A DNA stretch of 64,000 nt from Byssochlamys sp. IMV 00236 (lineage: Eukaryota; Ascomycota; Eurotiomycetes; Eurotiales; Thermoascaceae). The stretch covers positions 62,001 to 126,000 of the forward strand of contig MSJH02000813.1 in assembly GCA_001931875.2 (NCBI GenBank). Direction: 5' to 3'. Position 1 is the stretch's first letter; each line of letters begins with the position of its first letter. A program made the position numbers and the translations under genes. Below are positions 12,492-24,308 of the stretch, piece after piece. Under the pieces are notes generated by a model that saw only the letters and a list, made by a program, of their open reading frames with translations, made no database searches and had not been told where the DNA came from.

Positions 12492-14104
12492 TTGTCCGCT
12501 TGTGTTCTTTTAGAAGGTCGTTGTGATTTTGCTTTCTCTCTATTGTGATACAACATACTCTGGGTTTCCGGCATAGCGTTGGGTGTTGGGTGTCAATAAG
12601 GCTAATGATGTGGCTGAATAGCTGCAACTTGTTCTTCTGAAAAAGAAAAGTAAATATGTCAGGCTCAAAAAAATCTGGTGATTCGTTTGTGTAGAAGATG
12701 TGCATTTGGCTCTGCTGTGACGACTGTTACCAACCTAAACTTCAATAATGTGAAAAGCGGTAGTTATCTATTTAGTCTTACTACATCCTGTCGGGGTAAT
12801 CATTGTACATACCTCGTAGTCATACGTCCGCATCGACTTGTTGGTACACAATCATACAAAAGATCTCTATAGCCGACCTCTTTGTATGATCCTTGTACTT
12901 GTAGCACTCTGTACATGTAGAGTACATACCATTATGCCATGTAGTCCTCGTTAGCTTCGATTGATAATTGATGATAGTACAGCCCGTGACTCTCTTGTGT
13001 AAGAAATTAATAGCATTCGAAGATTTATGCGGACAGCAGAGTACTTCTGGAAGAAAATAGCAGCAGGGCTAGCGCAAGCCCATGCGGCAGCATGCGTAGT
13101 CGCATACAGAATCATTTTTTAATCTTCCATTGGACGTCAATTGTCACATATTGCCTTAGTATGGAATGGCGCGACAATTTCCTCCACTATTAGCGACTGG
13201 CGGAGTTCGCCGACACTCAATTAGGTCCGAGTTAAACCACAGAAGTGGCCCTATCAATAATAATTACCGTTTTGACCTTTATATTGTTTAGATCCCATTT
13301 CTATAACAATAACTCGGTGTTATAGACATTGTATGTGAGTCTATTCTCATTGAAACCAACCTATTCTCATGAAAACATAAGAACTGACATAATATTCACA
13401 CTCCGTCTTGCAGTATCGCCGGTAACTAGTACTCTGGTGAATTATTCTTAATCAACAAGCCCCCCGGAGTTCAGCCCGCTCTCCGTGGGCCTAAGTGAAC
13501 TTACCGCAGTGCTTCGGCCCCCACCGTTGGAGAAAGAACCGAGATGCTCTGCCGGTTCTGGATAATCGGCACACTCGCTCAGCCAAGGTCAGCACTTGTT
13601 CTTGATAAATCGAAGCGGTGAAGTTATCAAGGTCCGCGTGGGAGCATCAATTGTTTCGAACCAGGCGTCCAGCGAGGATACTGATTAATCCAGGCTTGGG
13701 GATATTCAATTATCACAACTTCTTGCCGACGAATATTGCTTTATGGGTCATACATAACGGCGCCTGGCCATGATAGATCCAGGAGGATTCAGCCAGTGGG
13801 CCCTGAAAAAGGCCCGAATCTGAAAGCTTGGGGTTCCATTAGAGTAGTGTAGTCATATTTGCTTGCCCCGCATACATAACCGGTTCTCGATTGCTCGTTC
13901 TCTCTTAAAAGGCGAGGGCTTCCTAGCCAGTCTGGATATTTGTCCGCGGATTGATTAACTAGGCGATCCAGCCTCGTCCACCGTCGCCATCCTAGATGTT
14001 TCTTGCTGCGCTTCTGCGCGGATCGTTGATTCTTCTTACCTCTATCTGACTATATACACCTAGGAAGCATTCTCTGAGATCCATACAGTGCAGCATCAGC
14101 TAGG
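12492..14104. other. Intergenic, no gene seen
   Basis: This 1.6 kb contains the RPB6 3' end and the promoter of the downstream MFS gene. It is AT-rich up to about 13400 and more balanced after that. Only short open frames occur, and I see no RNA gene, mobile element or coding remnant. Confidence 0.55.
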
Positions 14105-15513
14105 ATGGCGGACGACGTGGAGAAGGAACAAACCATAATGGATCCTACCAGCAACGGGGATACCGGCAACAAAAACGAGGTGATCTCAACCAGTGAGTCC
14201 GATCCTCAGTCGTCGGAGAATCAACAGTCCGGCTATCAAAAGGGTGATCCAGTCTTTGACACTGGCCTCATATCGTGGCTACAGGTCCTGGGCTCGTGGT
14301 TTTGTTTCTTCAATTCATGGTATGTCCTCTTGAAGCGCATGCCTCATACCTCATATTTAAATTACAGCCGACTGATACAATTCACAGGGGCATCATCAAC
14401 ACATTTGGTGTCTTCCAAACGTACTATGAACAGGCGCTTCCCAATCAGACCGCGGACGACATCGCTTGGATAGGATCAATTCAGTCATTTCTGCTCATGT
14501 TAATCGGTGTTATAACTGGCCCTCTATTCGACGCGGGTTACCTCAAGGCACTCTTGACATGTGGGACATTGGCGCTCTCATTTGGCCTCATGATGACCAG
14601 CATCTCGACGCAATACTGGCATCTAATGTTGGCACAGGGCGTTTGCGTCGGCTTGGCTGCTGGCTGCCTTTTCGTCCCCTCTGTTGCGGTTCTACCGCAA
14701 TATTTTAAGCAGAAGAGGGGACTCGCCAATGGACTTGCTGCTAGCGGGAGCAGCATTGGCGGTGTTATCTATCCGATCATGTTCCATAAGCTGCAGCAGG
14801 AGATCGGATACCCATGGGCAACGCGAGTTCTTGGGTTTGTCGCCCTGGGAACGTGCTGCATCTCGCTTTCATTGCTCCGCATGCGTTTCATGCCAACCGA
14901 GAAACGCGCGCTGATTCAGCTTTCTGCCTTCAAGGAAGTCCACTACGTGCTCTTCTGCGTGGCCATGTTCCTGGGCTTCTTGGGGTTCTACAACTTCCTG
15001 GTATATGTTCAGCCGTATGCGATACAGACCGGTATCGTCAACGACAATGTCGGATTCTATCTTCTACCGATGCTTAACGCAGCTTCGAGTTTTGGTCGAA
15101 TTGTACCCAATTTCATTGCTGACCATACTGGACCCCTGAACATGCTGGCGCCCGCAGCTACCGTGACTGGAATACTCGCTTTGTGTTGGCTTGCGGTCCA
15201 CAATGCTCCTGGGATCATCATCCTTGCTATTCTATATGGTTTCTGCTCCGGCGGGTTCGTGTCCCTTCCACCTGTTGTCATGGTCACCCTCACCAAAGAC
15301 ATACGAGACCTGGGAGCCAGGTTGGGGATGTTCTTTGCTTCCATCGGAATCGCCATGTTGATCGGGACCCCAATCGGTGGTGCCATTCTGAACGAAACGC
15401 ACAAGTACATGGGAGTGCAGCTCTTTACAGGGTGTTCTATCATCGCTGCTGCTATTCTGTTATTGACTCTGAGGTTTTCACGTACCGGACTCAGGCTGTT
15501 TGTACGAGCATGA
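14105..15513 (+). CDS. MFS transporter, monocarboxylate-porter (MCT/SLC16-like) type
   Basis: Model: exons 14105-14319 and 14388-15513 with a 68 nt intron that splits the Trp codon in FFNSW/GIINTFGVFQTYYEQ, 446 residues. The first 55 residues are hydrophilic and acidic, followed by about 12 hydrophobic segments. The N-terminal motif (SWLQVLGSWF...FGVFQTYYE) and the WIGSIQSFLL loop are characteristic of the fungal MCT branch of the major facilitator superfamily. It is expected to be a plasma-membrane proton symporter or exporter for monocarboxylates or related small acids; substrate unknown. Many fungal members sit in secondary-metabolite clusters or act in nutrient uptake, but the neighbours here (Rpb6, an F-box protein) suggest neither. 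Confidence 0.88.
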
Positions 15514-16213
15514 GTCGTTGAGTATGGAAATACACCATTTAACGGTGCGCTTACCTGTTGGTCGAGAGAAATCTCAGCCGTCGCGGTCTGGCCTCAACAA
15601 TTCAGACAGTTGCAGGTCTAAGAGTTGGTCAAGTCACCGACTCAGGAAAAACTGGCAGCACTTGTGTCTTTCCCGACCCGAAACATGGGGCTGGCAATAG
15701 ACAGCTGCCCTACATTCAGATCTATAGCATACTGTGGCCATAGTATCTTTATCATCACGCCCTGGACAGAAAAGGATCGAGGTCGGAACCAAGAAGCTGC
15801 CAACCTGGATCTATATTAGTTCCAGAAATACAAAAACGGGCTAACCTATTGCCCTAGTAGTGTACATACATACATGTCTGTATGTATGTACATAGATGCT
15901 GGACACCCCAGGAACACTGGACGCATATTACTTAACAATAATAAACTAGATACTAGTTGAACGTTACTATTATAATGTAATGAGTTTCTGTATTCATTCT
16001 TGCTGAGGGCCTGTTTTCGATTGACCGAGTATTCGGGGTCTGGGATATGAGCACACTTAAGCGACTCAACCCAACCGCTCGACGTCTCTGGTACCTATCT
16101 ACTCCCCACAGCCCAAGCATGTCATAACATAGACAACCTAAAAACAATAGCGGAGCCGAATAGCTTCCGCGGCCACATGCTTTCTTCAACCTGATCTCAG
16201 ACGAGCAAGATAC
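15514..16213. other. Convergent intergenic region with a perfect hairpin
   Basis: These 700 bp lie between the convergent 3' ends of the MFS and F-box genes. The only notable element is the inverted repeat at 15861-15892, listed separately. Short open frames are not supported as genes. Confidence 0.5.
15861..15892. repeat. Perfect 14-bp inverted repeat with 4-nt loop
   Basis: The arm TGTACATACATACA (15861-15874) is followed by TGTC (15875-15878) and then the exact reverse complement (15879-15892). It could form a strong hairpin in DNA or RNA. It lies about 350 bp past the MFS stop codon, possibly in the 3' untranslated region. Confidence 0.8.
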
Positions 16214-17416
16214 CTATGAGTTCAAAAAGAGCTTTGATGGATCGTGACCGCATGCTTTCTTCCATATGTCATAAGACGATTCCTCACCACTGCCCAGACT
16301 GATCACCGTCCGGACTTTCACCTCTTCCATCTCCGGCTTCTCCTTGCTGTCCTGGATTCTAATATCCGTCCGTGCATGACAATCCATACAGACTCTCCCA
16401 GGGCTTCCCATTGTCCTCAGCCTATTCAAGTCTCCGAGAATGCTCAACCCATGATTCGGGCAGCGTTCATTAACCACATACTCCTCAAGAGCCAGGGCTC
16501 CACGATCAACAAAAAAGGTCGCGGTCATATCAAGCAGGAACTCATTGCAAGCGATACTAGCGAAGACAACCTCGTGGCACTCGATCTTATCGTCTTCGTC
16601 ATCGGGAGCCGGCGCTATGGCTTTCACCGTCTCTGCTGTGGTTCCTTCGCGGGCGATTCTCAATCGGAACTTGCTCATGGAGATGCGTCTTTCGTATTGG
16701 AAGTCATCCAGACTCATCCCATATGTCCATTTGTTCCGATGCGCCATCATGATGCCGTGAACCTTTTCATAACCAACACACCATCCCCAGACACCACGCC
16801 AGAATGCATTGGTCCTAGTAACGCAGAGCGATGTTGGCGGGTAGTATGAGACGTAAGTCGGTTTTATAGGCAGATTCAGATGGAAATGCGCACAGCTGTG
16901 ACAGACAAAATGGTTCGGGAAGTCTTTTTCAAGGAACTTGAGCAATCTCCAGCGGTTCATTTGAATACTGATGTGAGCGTAGTCTCCGTTGTGCGTTGTA
17001 GTGTCATCGAGCAGTCGAACACTTTCATTGCCTAGCATGCAAAGAAAGTGTTTGCACGTCAGGGCCAGAGACGCTTTCTCCACAATAGGGACATAGCTGG
17101 TGATGAGCAGAACGAGTTCAGTCGGGAGAGTAAAGAATGGATGGCGTCCATTTTCGTAACTATCAGAGTTCCATCCAGGCAAGGAACATGGCAGCGCAAG
17201 AGGACCAGGAGACTTGGATCCTTCTTCCTTAGATCCTTGATGAGCTTTCTCTTCGTCGTTCTTCACAGATTCTTTGAGAAGCATATATTCTCCAATCGTG
17301 AGGTACTCCAGCGCGTCCAACAAATCCATGATCCAATGAGTAACCTTGCGAACCAAATAAGCATAGATCATGATAGCTATGATTGAAACGGCCACTATCG
17401 AAAGGATATTGACCAT
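16214..17416 (-). CDS. F-box-like protein with N-terminal membrane segment
   Basis: Single-exon model of 400 residues; the ATG at 17414-17416 is the first in frame. Residues 2-25 are strongly hydrophobic (ILSIVAVSIIAIMIYAYLV followed by RK) and look like a signal anchor. A charged Lys/Glu/Gly linker follows. At about residues 90-135 is an F-box-like sequence (FFTLPTELVLLITSYVPIVEKASLALTCKHF cut to its core: LPTELVLLI...LALTCK). The C-terminal half has scattered cysteine pairs (CHSCAH, CMDCHAR) but no domain I can name. F-box proteins are substrate receptors of SCF ubiquitin ligases. A membrane-anchored version would act at the ER or another membrane, and that combination is inferred. Many fungal species carry such lineage-specific F-box-like proteins. 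Confidence 0.7.
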   Translation of the reverse strand: MVNILSIVAVSIIAIMIYAYLVRKVTHWIMDLLDALEYLTIGEYMLLKESVKNDEEKAHQGSKEEGSKSPGPLALPCSLPGWNSDSYENGRHPFFTLPTELVLLITSYVPIVEKASLALTCKHFLCMLGNESVRLLDDTTTHNGDYAHISIQMNRWRLLKFLEKDFPNHFVCHSCAHFHLNLPIKPTYVSYYPPTSLCVTRTNAFWRGVWGWCVGYEKVHGIMMAHRNKWTYGMSLDDFQYERRISMSKFRLRIAREGTTAETVKAIAPAPDDEDDKIECHEVVFASIACNEFLLDMTATFFVDRGALALEEYVVNERCPNHGLSILGDLNRLRTMGSPGRVCMDCHARTDIRIQDSKEKPEMEEVKVRTVISLGSGEESSYDIWKKACGHDPSKLFLNS

Positions 17417-18119
17417 CTCCCTCACTGCTGGGAAGAAAGAAGCCTGTAGTATGTAACACCCACAAGGACGTGAATATGTAGATTCTGTAGGTTTAGGCCA
17501 TAGATCATCTCAGAAGCTGTGTACAGAAGACACCCAGATAATCTCCCTTCTTTGATCTTTTCCCAAGTGAAGATCTTTTGCTTGAAGAATGGCCAAAGAT
17601 AAGTCGATAGTTGTCAGACTGAGAATAACGGTTTTGCACTTCTTCCTTTGTTCAACTACCGATATGTAGTGTTTTAGTATGCGATATCGGTATCACACAT
17701 ACTAAACAGGAAGATGATATGCAAGATAGAGAAGAGGACGCGTCGTGAGGAAACGAAACGTTGGTGAGCAGACACCATACGCGTCTTCTGGTGTCATAGA
17801 GGAGATAAAGACATCTCCAGGAGAAGATGAAAAGTAAACATGCTTGACAAGGCCTGCTCGGTTATTTTTATGCCGGGCGGTCTATATTTGTGTTATAATG
17901 ATAACTATAGCTGGTGCGTGAAGGGGCCTTTGCTGCATGAGTTGCAATAATTCTTTAATAAGCTTAAACTATCTACTAAAGATGTAAAAGCCTTATATTT
18001 AAACATGGGGTTGCTATTAATTGTTATGCAGTAGTACTACATCTATATACAGATTGTAGTTGCATACAAACATAGCAACTAGCATACTTCAACTCTCCAT
18101 CTATCTTGTTTCTTTTTCA

Positions 18120-18360
18120 TGATCTCGAGAACTTGCTAATTTCACTGTCCAACCCCGATGAGTTTGGAAGGGCTGTAAATGATAATAGCATCAGTCGATG
18201 GACAGACGGTCCGCTCCTTCCAGGTAGGCAACTTTCGAGCCACGCTGTCTGGTCATGGAGATCCTTCTGCAAGACCTCCCATTCCCAAGCGCACCGTTCA
18301 GTGCGCCATGCCCTATATTGCTGTCAGAAGCTGCGAAGATTTGCCTCAAGCTGAGTAACA
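18120..18360 (-). pseudogene. Decayed fragment, partial copy of the piece at 21519-21746
   Basis: A 44-bp core (18194-18237) matches 21558-21601 with five differences, all transitions. On minus it reads SKVAYLEGADRLSID and then a stop, against TKVVYLKGTDRLFIDM in the other copy. Flanking sequence is not obviously similar. The protein family of origin is not recognised. Confidence 0.4.
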
Positions 18361-19541
18361 TGAGTTTGGTGAACCGTCAATGCAAGGGTACGCCTGTTAT
18401 GTCCCTATTTGAATGAAGGCAATTTTCCGGCGGGTTTGAAATATCCACGGTGCTCGTAAATAACACAAAGGGCGAAGGTCCTTAATTCGGGTTTAATTTA
18501 GTGAAATTTCAGTCCAAATTTTCCACTTTGCTAAGAAAATTATCTCTGAGAAATGGTTGGCACTAGCCGAATAGCTAAGGAGGGGATGAAGGAGACAATA
18601 GCCCTAAAGGCGGTGGTCCTGCAGACGCCGATAGATGAGACAGCTTATACCGAGCTCGGGGTGGGTTCGAGATAAGCGTCATCTTTATACGACCGCCTTG
18701 AGAGCTCTTATAATCATATGAATCTACGATGACAAGGACCCACTCAAGCTCCTGAGCTGCAAAAGTAGTATAGATATCCACCAAGCTATCAAAGCCACGT
18801 ACGTAAACCCTTCTCCAGATCTAAGGTGTATTAGAAGGTAGGAAATGCACAGATATAGTGGCGGAGGTAGTTCTCCAGGCAGCAATTAATCAGAATAAAG
18901 CCCAAGGGCATAATAGTCTATAGATTTCGGTATCTTCTAGTTGTTTAAGCAATCAAGATCCTCTTCCCTTATCAAATGCTTTTCTACCATCCTTGCTTCC
19001 ATGGTCTTACTCGAAGGGGCTGGTGCAGGATCCCAAGCGACGGTATATAACATGCTACCAAATAGTAGTATGGTATCGTGAAGTGTAGGAGGAAAGAAGC
19101 TAAGTTGCTATCCTCCAGTGAGGAGGGATACTAAATAAGTAATGCCGCCTTCTAGAGAATGCCGACGCCCTCGTCAAGCAGTAAACATAGTATTCTATAT
19201 AATAAAGTTCATATCTTTGTTATGGCACGGTGAGGTTAAGTGGGAAGTAGAAATAGGCAAATCCCTAGGCAAATCTGTAACAGATCCCCCGATTTTCTTA
19301 ATCAACGCTCGGCGTGCCCTTCTTACGGCAGCGTAGCTAAAGCCGTAGGATCTCTCGTCGTTAAAGCCTATTGACAAATCCCACGATACCCGTCTCTCCA
19401 TCTCTCCATCTCCACTTCACTAAGGTCTACCGTGGTTATTCAATATGTCCAGCAAGCGACGATGCACGGTCGCCGCGTCTACCTTCCAATCGAGTGACTT
19501 GTCAAATCAACATAAGAGCGCTTTGTATCAAACGAAGATAA

Positions 19542-19835
19542 TTAAATGATAGCCATGAATTGTCGCCCCGTTCTTAGTATTAGCCTGGATTTATAATTTA
19601 GGATGTCTTCGTAGAGAGTGTAGGTTTCCTCTCCCGTCGGGGACTTGGTGGTGGGAAGCGATGCGAGATGTGCGGCGACAGTAGTCCATGTCTCCGGAAC
19701 AGGCTCATTCAAGCGCTGTTTCCAAGTGATGGCCGTATCCAGGCCGAATCGCCAGTAGTCCTTACCATCAGTCGCATCCCAAGGTACTATTCGCACTCCC
19801 AGTGGCCATGGCCGCGTCTCTTGCACCAGCTGCAC
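19542..19835 (-). pseudogene. Remnant resembling the C-terminal part of a six-hairpin glycosidase-like protein
   Basis: An open frame of 97 codons contains DYWRFGLDTAITWKQRLNEP and an Ala/Leu/Pro-rich LASLP segment. This pattern (YWRFGL..A..W..RL) is one I associate with fungal six-hairpin glycosidase-like proteins. No start, upstream catalytic domain or splice context was found, and the surrounding sequence is full of stops, so it is most likely a leftover of a lost gene. The assignment rests on memory of the motif and is tentative. Confidence 0.4.
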
Positions 19836-20618
19836 TGGTTCCTATTGCGCTTCTATACATATAGATTAATTTATATTCAGTTATGTATTGATGGGAATAA
19901 GATATATACGTACAGCTTTCTGGAACCCCGTAGGGCTGCCGCGTCCACCGCGTCCACGATCACCACTTACTTAAGTACCAGCTCGGGCAGATTAACAAGA
20001 TCCTCGATACTGTGCCATACGTCGTGATGTGGACTATACCTTGTTCATCAAGCCGCAATAGAAGGGGTCATTTTGGGCGTAGCGGCCGCGGCTCGACTTA
20101 GGACAATTAGACAAGAAGACTATTCACTTAGATTTTCGGGTGGAAAAGCCATTATAGAATATCAAGGTCTCTAGATTGCGGAGTAGACCAGGCAGGGAGG
20201 ATCTATTGCCAAGGTCAGTATGAAAAACATGTGCGTTGATCCCACAAAGTCACATACAAGTTTCTTCCTCTCCACTGACGTGCTTGATACCGCCAGCGTG
20301 CCGCCGTTTCGACTAAAAAGAGACATCGGATCCAACAGGGAAATTCAATCCCCAGCCAATGTCATCTGTATATCATTATAAGTTCAAGTATTCCTGTTCG
20401 CTGTGCGAAAGGAACTTTTCACGGCCGGTAGACCCGGCACCGTCTCTTGGATCCTTAGAAGGGGATCATCCAGCAGCTTCGCGAAATGCACTTAAACACT
20501 CTGTCCATTCGTCCAGGGCTGTTAATACGGGTCTCCAAAAGTAAAAGCAAAAGATACTCAAAGCCCACTATGATTCATCGACTCCTTATAGAACAATAAC
20601 TCATCAAGCCAAGAGTGT

Positions 20619-21315
20619 TCAGCAGGCTAGGTGGGAGCAATAGGTTCGGCGGAGGCGGCAGTCGTGGTTTTCCCTAGGATAATCCAGGAGGCAATTGTCA
20701 TCAAGAGCGCCAGCAAGAATCGATAGAAGAAGATCTGCTGTAAAGCATTCAAAGAGGAGCTTCACTAAAGAAAGCCCATTAAGCTCACAGAAAATGGCAC
20801 ATGATCCCTGAAAGATAAAACCAATGGAGCTAGTATTGTAGGCCTCATCTAGGCTAAATCCCATATTAAGACGTAACGAATGTAACCACTCCATCATCTC
20901 CCGCTGCTCCTGTTCTGAGAGTGCTTATTTACTTCGATGCTGAAGATAGCATGAAGTGCAGGATCCTGTATAGCTCCTGGAACATATCGTACTTTTGATC
21001 GAAGTGAAGGCTGGTTAACTCTCCGCGCTGATTAACAAAGTGATACCGATGAATCTTAGAGAACGATTTGACCTTGCCTGTCAATGAATTGGTGTGTGTA
21101 CAGCTTCGGAGCGCCTCTTGTAACTCGGAGATAAACGTCACTGCCTGTCTTGCGGTGTGCCGGTGTTCTTGGCTTTGGGGGAACGAGATTTCCCCTCTGG
21201 ATGGCCTGGTCCTTTCGCTTTCGCCAAGCCTTGAGTCGCTTGAGACTGACCGGACAGCTTCCTCGCCATGGCTGCAAGATTCATGTTTGAACTTTGGTCG
21301 CTGCGAAATATCCAA
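20619..21315 (-). pseudogene. Two adjacent coding-like fragments, unrecognised
   Basis: One frame at 20929-21315 (128 codons) has a hydrophilic N-terminus followed by a plausibly structured stretch (AVTFISELQEALRSC, FDQKYDMFQELYRILHFML). A second at 20619-20897 (92 codons) lies just downstream on the same strand and reads MEWLHSLRLNMGF then LVKLLFECFTADLLLSILAGALD. They are in different frames, with a stop and about 30 bp between them and no usable intron of normal size, so they look like one broken gene. I do not recognise the family. Confidence 0.4.
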
Positions 21316-21518
21316 TCAGAAACATTTGGGATGTCAACGAAGCCATGTTTCAGGACTTCTTGCTGAAGGGCAGCGAGGCTAGAAGAACACTCGAGATGGC
21401 GGAGCAGGTCGTAAAGAATCTAGCCGAGAGGACGTATCCCTGGAGTCGATCCGGGGAAAAGGATGGCGTAACGAAGAAAATCCGAGAGCAATATACTATA
21501 ATAAATTGGCACTTCCAT

Positions 21519-21746
21519 CTATGACTTGACTTCGAAGAAGGTGACCAGCTTGGTCATGTCGATGAACAAACGGTCCGTTCCTTTCAGGTAGACAACTTTC
21601 GTCGCCAGATTTTCGACCATGACCGGGGCATCGAAAGTACCAGAAGTACCGAGTATATTGGAAGCAGGGGTTGGAGCGAGGAGTGGCAGTGGGCCAGACC
21701 GTATATCGAATTTGCAGAAACAGATATATTCAGCTAGAAACCATCG
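21519..21746 (-). pseudogene. C-terminal gene fragment ending in a stop codon
   Basis: About 75 codons stay open from 21746 down to a TAG at 21519-21521. The protein-like piece includes FDIRSGPLPLLAP, then DAPVMVENLATKVVYLKG and TDRLFIDMTKLVTFFEVKS at its end. Upstream the frame is closed by TAA and the sequence becomes AT-rich. The 44-bp segment 21558-21601 is shared with 18194-18237. Family not recognised. Confidence 0.4.
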
Positions 21747-22569
21747 TTAAGGTAAAAATACAATTTGTTTGGTCCGGAATCAAAAGATATAGATAGTTCA
21801 ATGCCTGATATATTCTTGGATATATATTAGTCTTAATGAAGTATAGAACAGGAGATAAGTTAGCCATATCTCTGCACAAGTCAATCTTGAAGACTTTCCT
21901 CCAAGAAGGAGACTGCTCTTATAGAGGAAGTTATGGATAGAGACTACCGGGGTGTGGACTGCCCCGTCTTTCGGATCAAGCTACATTATATATGTTCATA
22001 TCTCAATATGAGGAAGTGGTCATGCAAATATATACAAGAGGGTTGGTATAAGGTAGATAGATAGAGTGGGGAGTTTGGGTTATTTGGAAGGATTATATAT
22101 TCATGTCAGGGGAGGGGTAAATAGTGAAGAGAGACAGAGTAGAAGTTTACTCCAGGGCAAAGCAGATTGTATTCAATGAATCTGGCTATTCATTGGATTA
22201 AAATTGTCGGCGTATGCCAAATTTAATGGTGAATATATAGACAGGAGACGGAGAATATCACTGTTGGGAGATAGAAGAACATATAGGCATGGCGCTGGTT
22301 TGCTAATGACAATGAATAAAATCGACGCTATGTCTGCTCAATTAAAACACGTATCCCCATATGCAATTCATAAACTCGCTTTGAAATGCTGACTGGGCAG
22401 AAAAAATTCGCGATTTACGCAGCTGTATCTGGTCATTATGATTATTATTGAAGAAGCGCTCTCATAACCGTGTCTTTCCCGTAGTGAAAAAAACCACTCT
22501 CTGACTCCATGAAAGCTATGGCATGCCATAAAGGAAGCAACTTATACCGCCCGAAAGGCAATGTCGTCT

Positions 22570-24308
22570 TCAGGAAGAACATTGAGCCAGCTCGGTTACA
22601 AATGACTTGCCCCAGAATGCGCTGTTTGGCAGTTAGTACAAGTCTATATGGGTAGCATTGGAAATGCGGCGGAGACATACCTTGTATACTTTGTAATGTA
22701 CTTGTAGAGCTTGTCGAACTTCTGGTCCCGTTGGTTGTCGTCCATGGACATGGCTTCCTGGTAGGCCTTCGCCAGCTCCTCAGTGTTCCAGGGGTTGACG
22801 ACGAGAGCGCCGTTCAGACTCTGAGCAGCACCGGCAAACTCTGACAAAATCAGCACTCCCTTACGCTTCTGCTGGCTTGCGATGTACTCGAAGGAGACAA
22901 GATTCATGCCATCCCGTGTCGAGGAGACAACGCAAGCATCAGAAACCGCGTATAGGGAAAGAAGCTCGTCAAAGCTGACCGACTTGTGCATGAAGTGAAT
23001 GGGCATGTAGTCAACAGTACCTGCACATGTCCTTGTTAGTCTAGAGTCTTGTGGTTGCAGGGAGGAATCGGACAAGGCACCTACCGAATTTGCCGTTGAT
23101 GCGTCCCACCAACTCGTTAACCACTGCCCTCAGGTTCTGATATTCTTCCACGTCTTGCCGGCTAGGGACAGCAACCTGGACCAGAACCACCTTGCCCACC
23201 CACTCGGGGTGGTTTGATAGGAAGACTTCTAGGGCGTGCATCTTTTGGGGAATTCCCTTGATGTAGTCCAGACGGTCAACGCTGACCATCAACTTCATGC
23301 CCTGGAACTTGTTCTCCAGGCTCGCAATGCGGCTCTGGACCTTGGGGCTTTTGAGACCCTCCGTGAACTTATCGGGGTCGATTCCAATGGGGAATGCACC
23401 GACCGACACCGTCTTGCCTTGGAACTTGACGCTGCTTGGAGTTGTGACCAGTCCACTATGCCTACTTTAGCCCCTGCTTCGTATCAACCATATATGGAAC
23501 CACTTACAGGATATGGGAGCAACTGCTCAGGAAGTGGCGCGCATAGTCGAACGTGTGGAAACCGATCAAGTCGCAATGTAGCACACCACGCAGGAGTTCT
23601 GACCGCACAGGTAGGATACGATAGATCTCGCTACTGGGGAATGGTGTGTGCAGGAAGAAGCCCATCCGGATGTTCTTCTTGCCCAGAGCATTGAGCTCTT
23701 CCCGGAGCATTTCCGGTAGCAGCATGAGGTGGTAGTCATGCACCCAGATAAGATCTCCATCCTCTGCTTCTCTTGCGATTGTCTTGGCGAAGATCAAGTT
23801 CGCTTCCCGGTAGGCTTCCCAGGCGTTCTCATCGAAGACGATCTCTCCGGGGTGGTAGTGCAACAGCGGCCACAGGATAGAATCTACGACACGGGATCTC
23901 CGTCAGTTTCTGCGGGATTTTATTGACTACGAGGGGAAAGCCTAGTGTGGACAAAAGGGCAAGAGAAAGGGAAAAGCACGGAAGGTGGTGCGACGTACTT
24001 GAGAAGCCATTGTAATGGCGATCGGCCAGTTTGTCGTTGATGAAGACGGGAGTGGCATTGTATTCTTCCTTCAACCGGTCCTTGACTGTCTTGACCTCGT
24101 CTTCAGGTACTTCCATACCCGGCCAGCCGTACCATTGGAAGGTAGTCGTCTTGGACAGGCCACTCAGGCCAGTGACCAGACCACCGGAGGACATGGAGAA
24201 ATCATACTTTCCACCTTCAGATCTCCTGATGGTAATCGGCAACCGATTGGAGACCAGCAGCAACCGGGAGGCCCCGGTGGGGGATTCGAGAGTCGGTGCT
24301 GGCGACAT
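22570..24308 (-). CDS. tpsC: Alpha,alpha-trehalose-phosphate synthase (UDP-forming)
   Basis: Model on minus: exons 23999-24308, 23508-23883, 23085-23455, 22681-23020 and 22570-22621 (introns of 115, 52, 64 and 59 nt), 482 residues. The enzyme makes trehalose-6-phosphate from UDP-glucose and glucose-6-phosphate in the cytosol (glycosyltransferase family 20). Canonical motifs are present in order: LLLVSNRLPIT, SGGLVTGL, WYGWPG, IWVHDYHLMLLPEMLR, GFFLHTPFPSSEIYR, VDRLDYIKGI (with the catalytic Arg and Lys) and STRDGMNLVSFEYIA. It has no phosphatase domain and ends shortly after KYTSAFWGKSFVTEL, as single-domain fungal synthases do. The divergent neighbour is a TPS/TPP-like protein. From memory, Aspergillus niger tpsC and tppB are adjacent in the same way, so I use tpsC tentatively; tpsA-type paralogues are alternatives. 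Confidence 0.93.

Larger units (their letters stand above)
17417..22569. other. AT-rich, gene-poor tract with decayed gene fragments
   Basis: No intact gene can be built in these 5.1 kb. The sequence is rich in A and T, especially 17860-18080 and 21720-22450. Short coding-like pieces, all on minus, are interrupted by stops and listed separately. They show no shared exon structure and no start, promoter and terminator arrangement. I saw no transposase, reverse transcriptase or terminal repeats. Confidence 0.6.
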
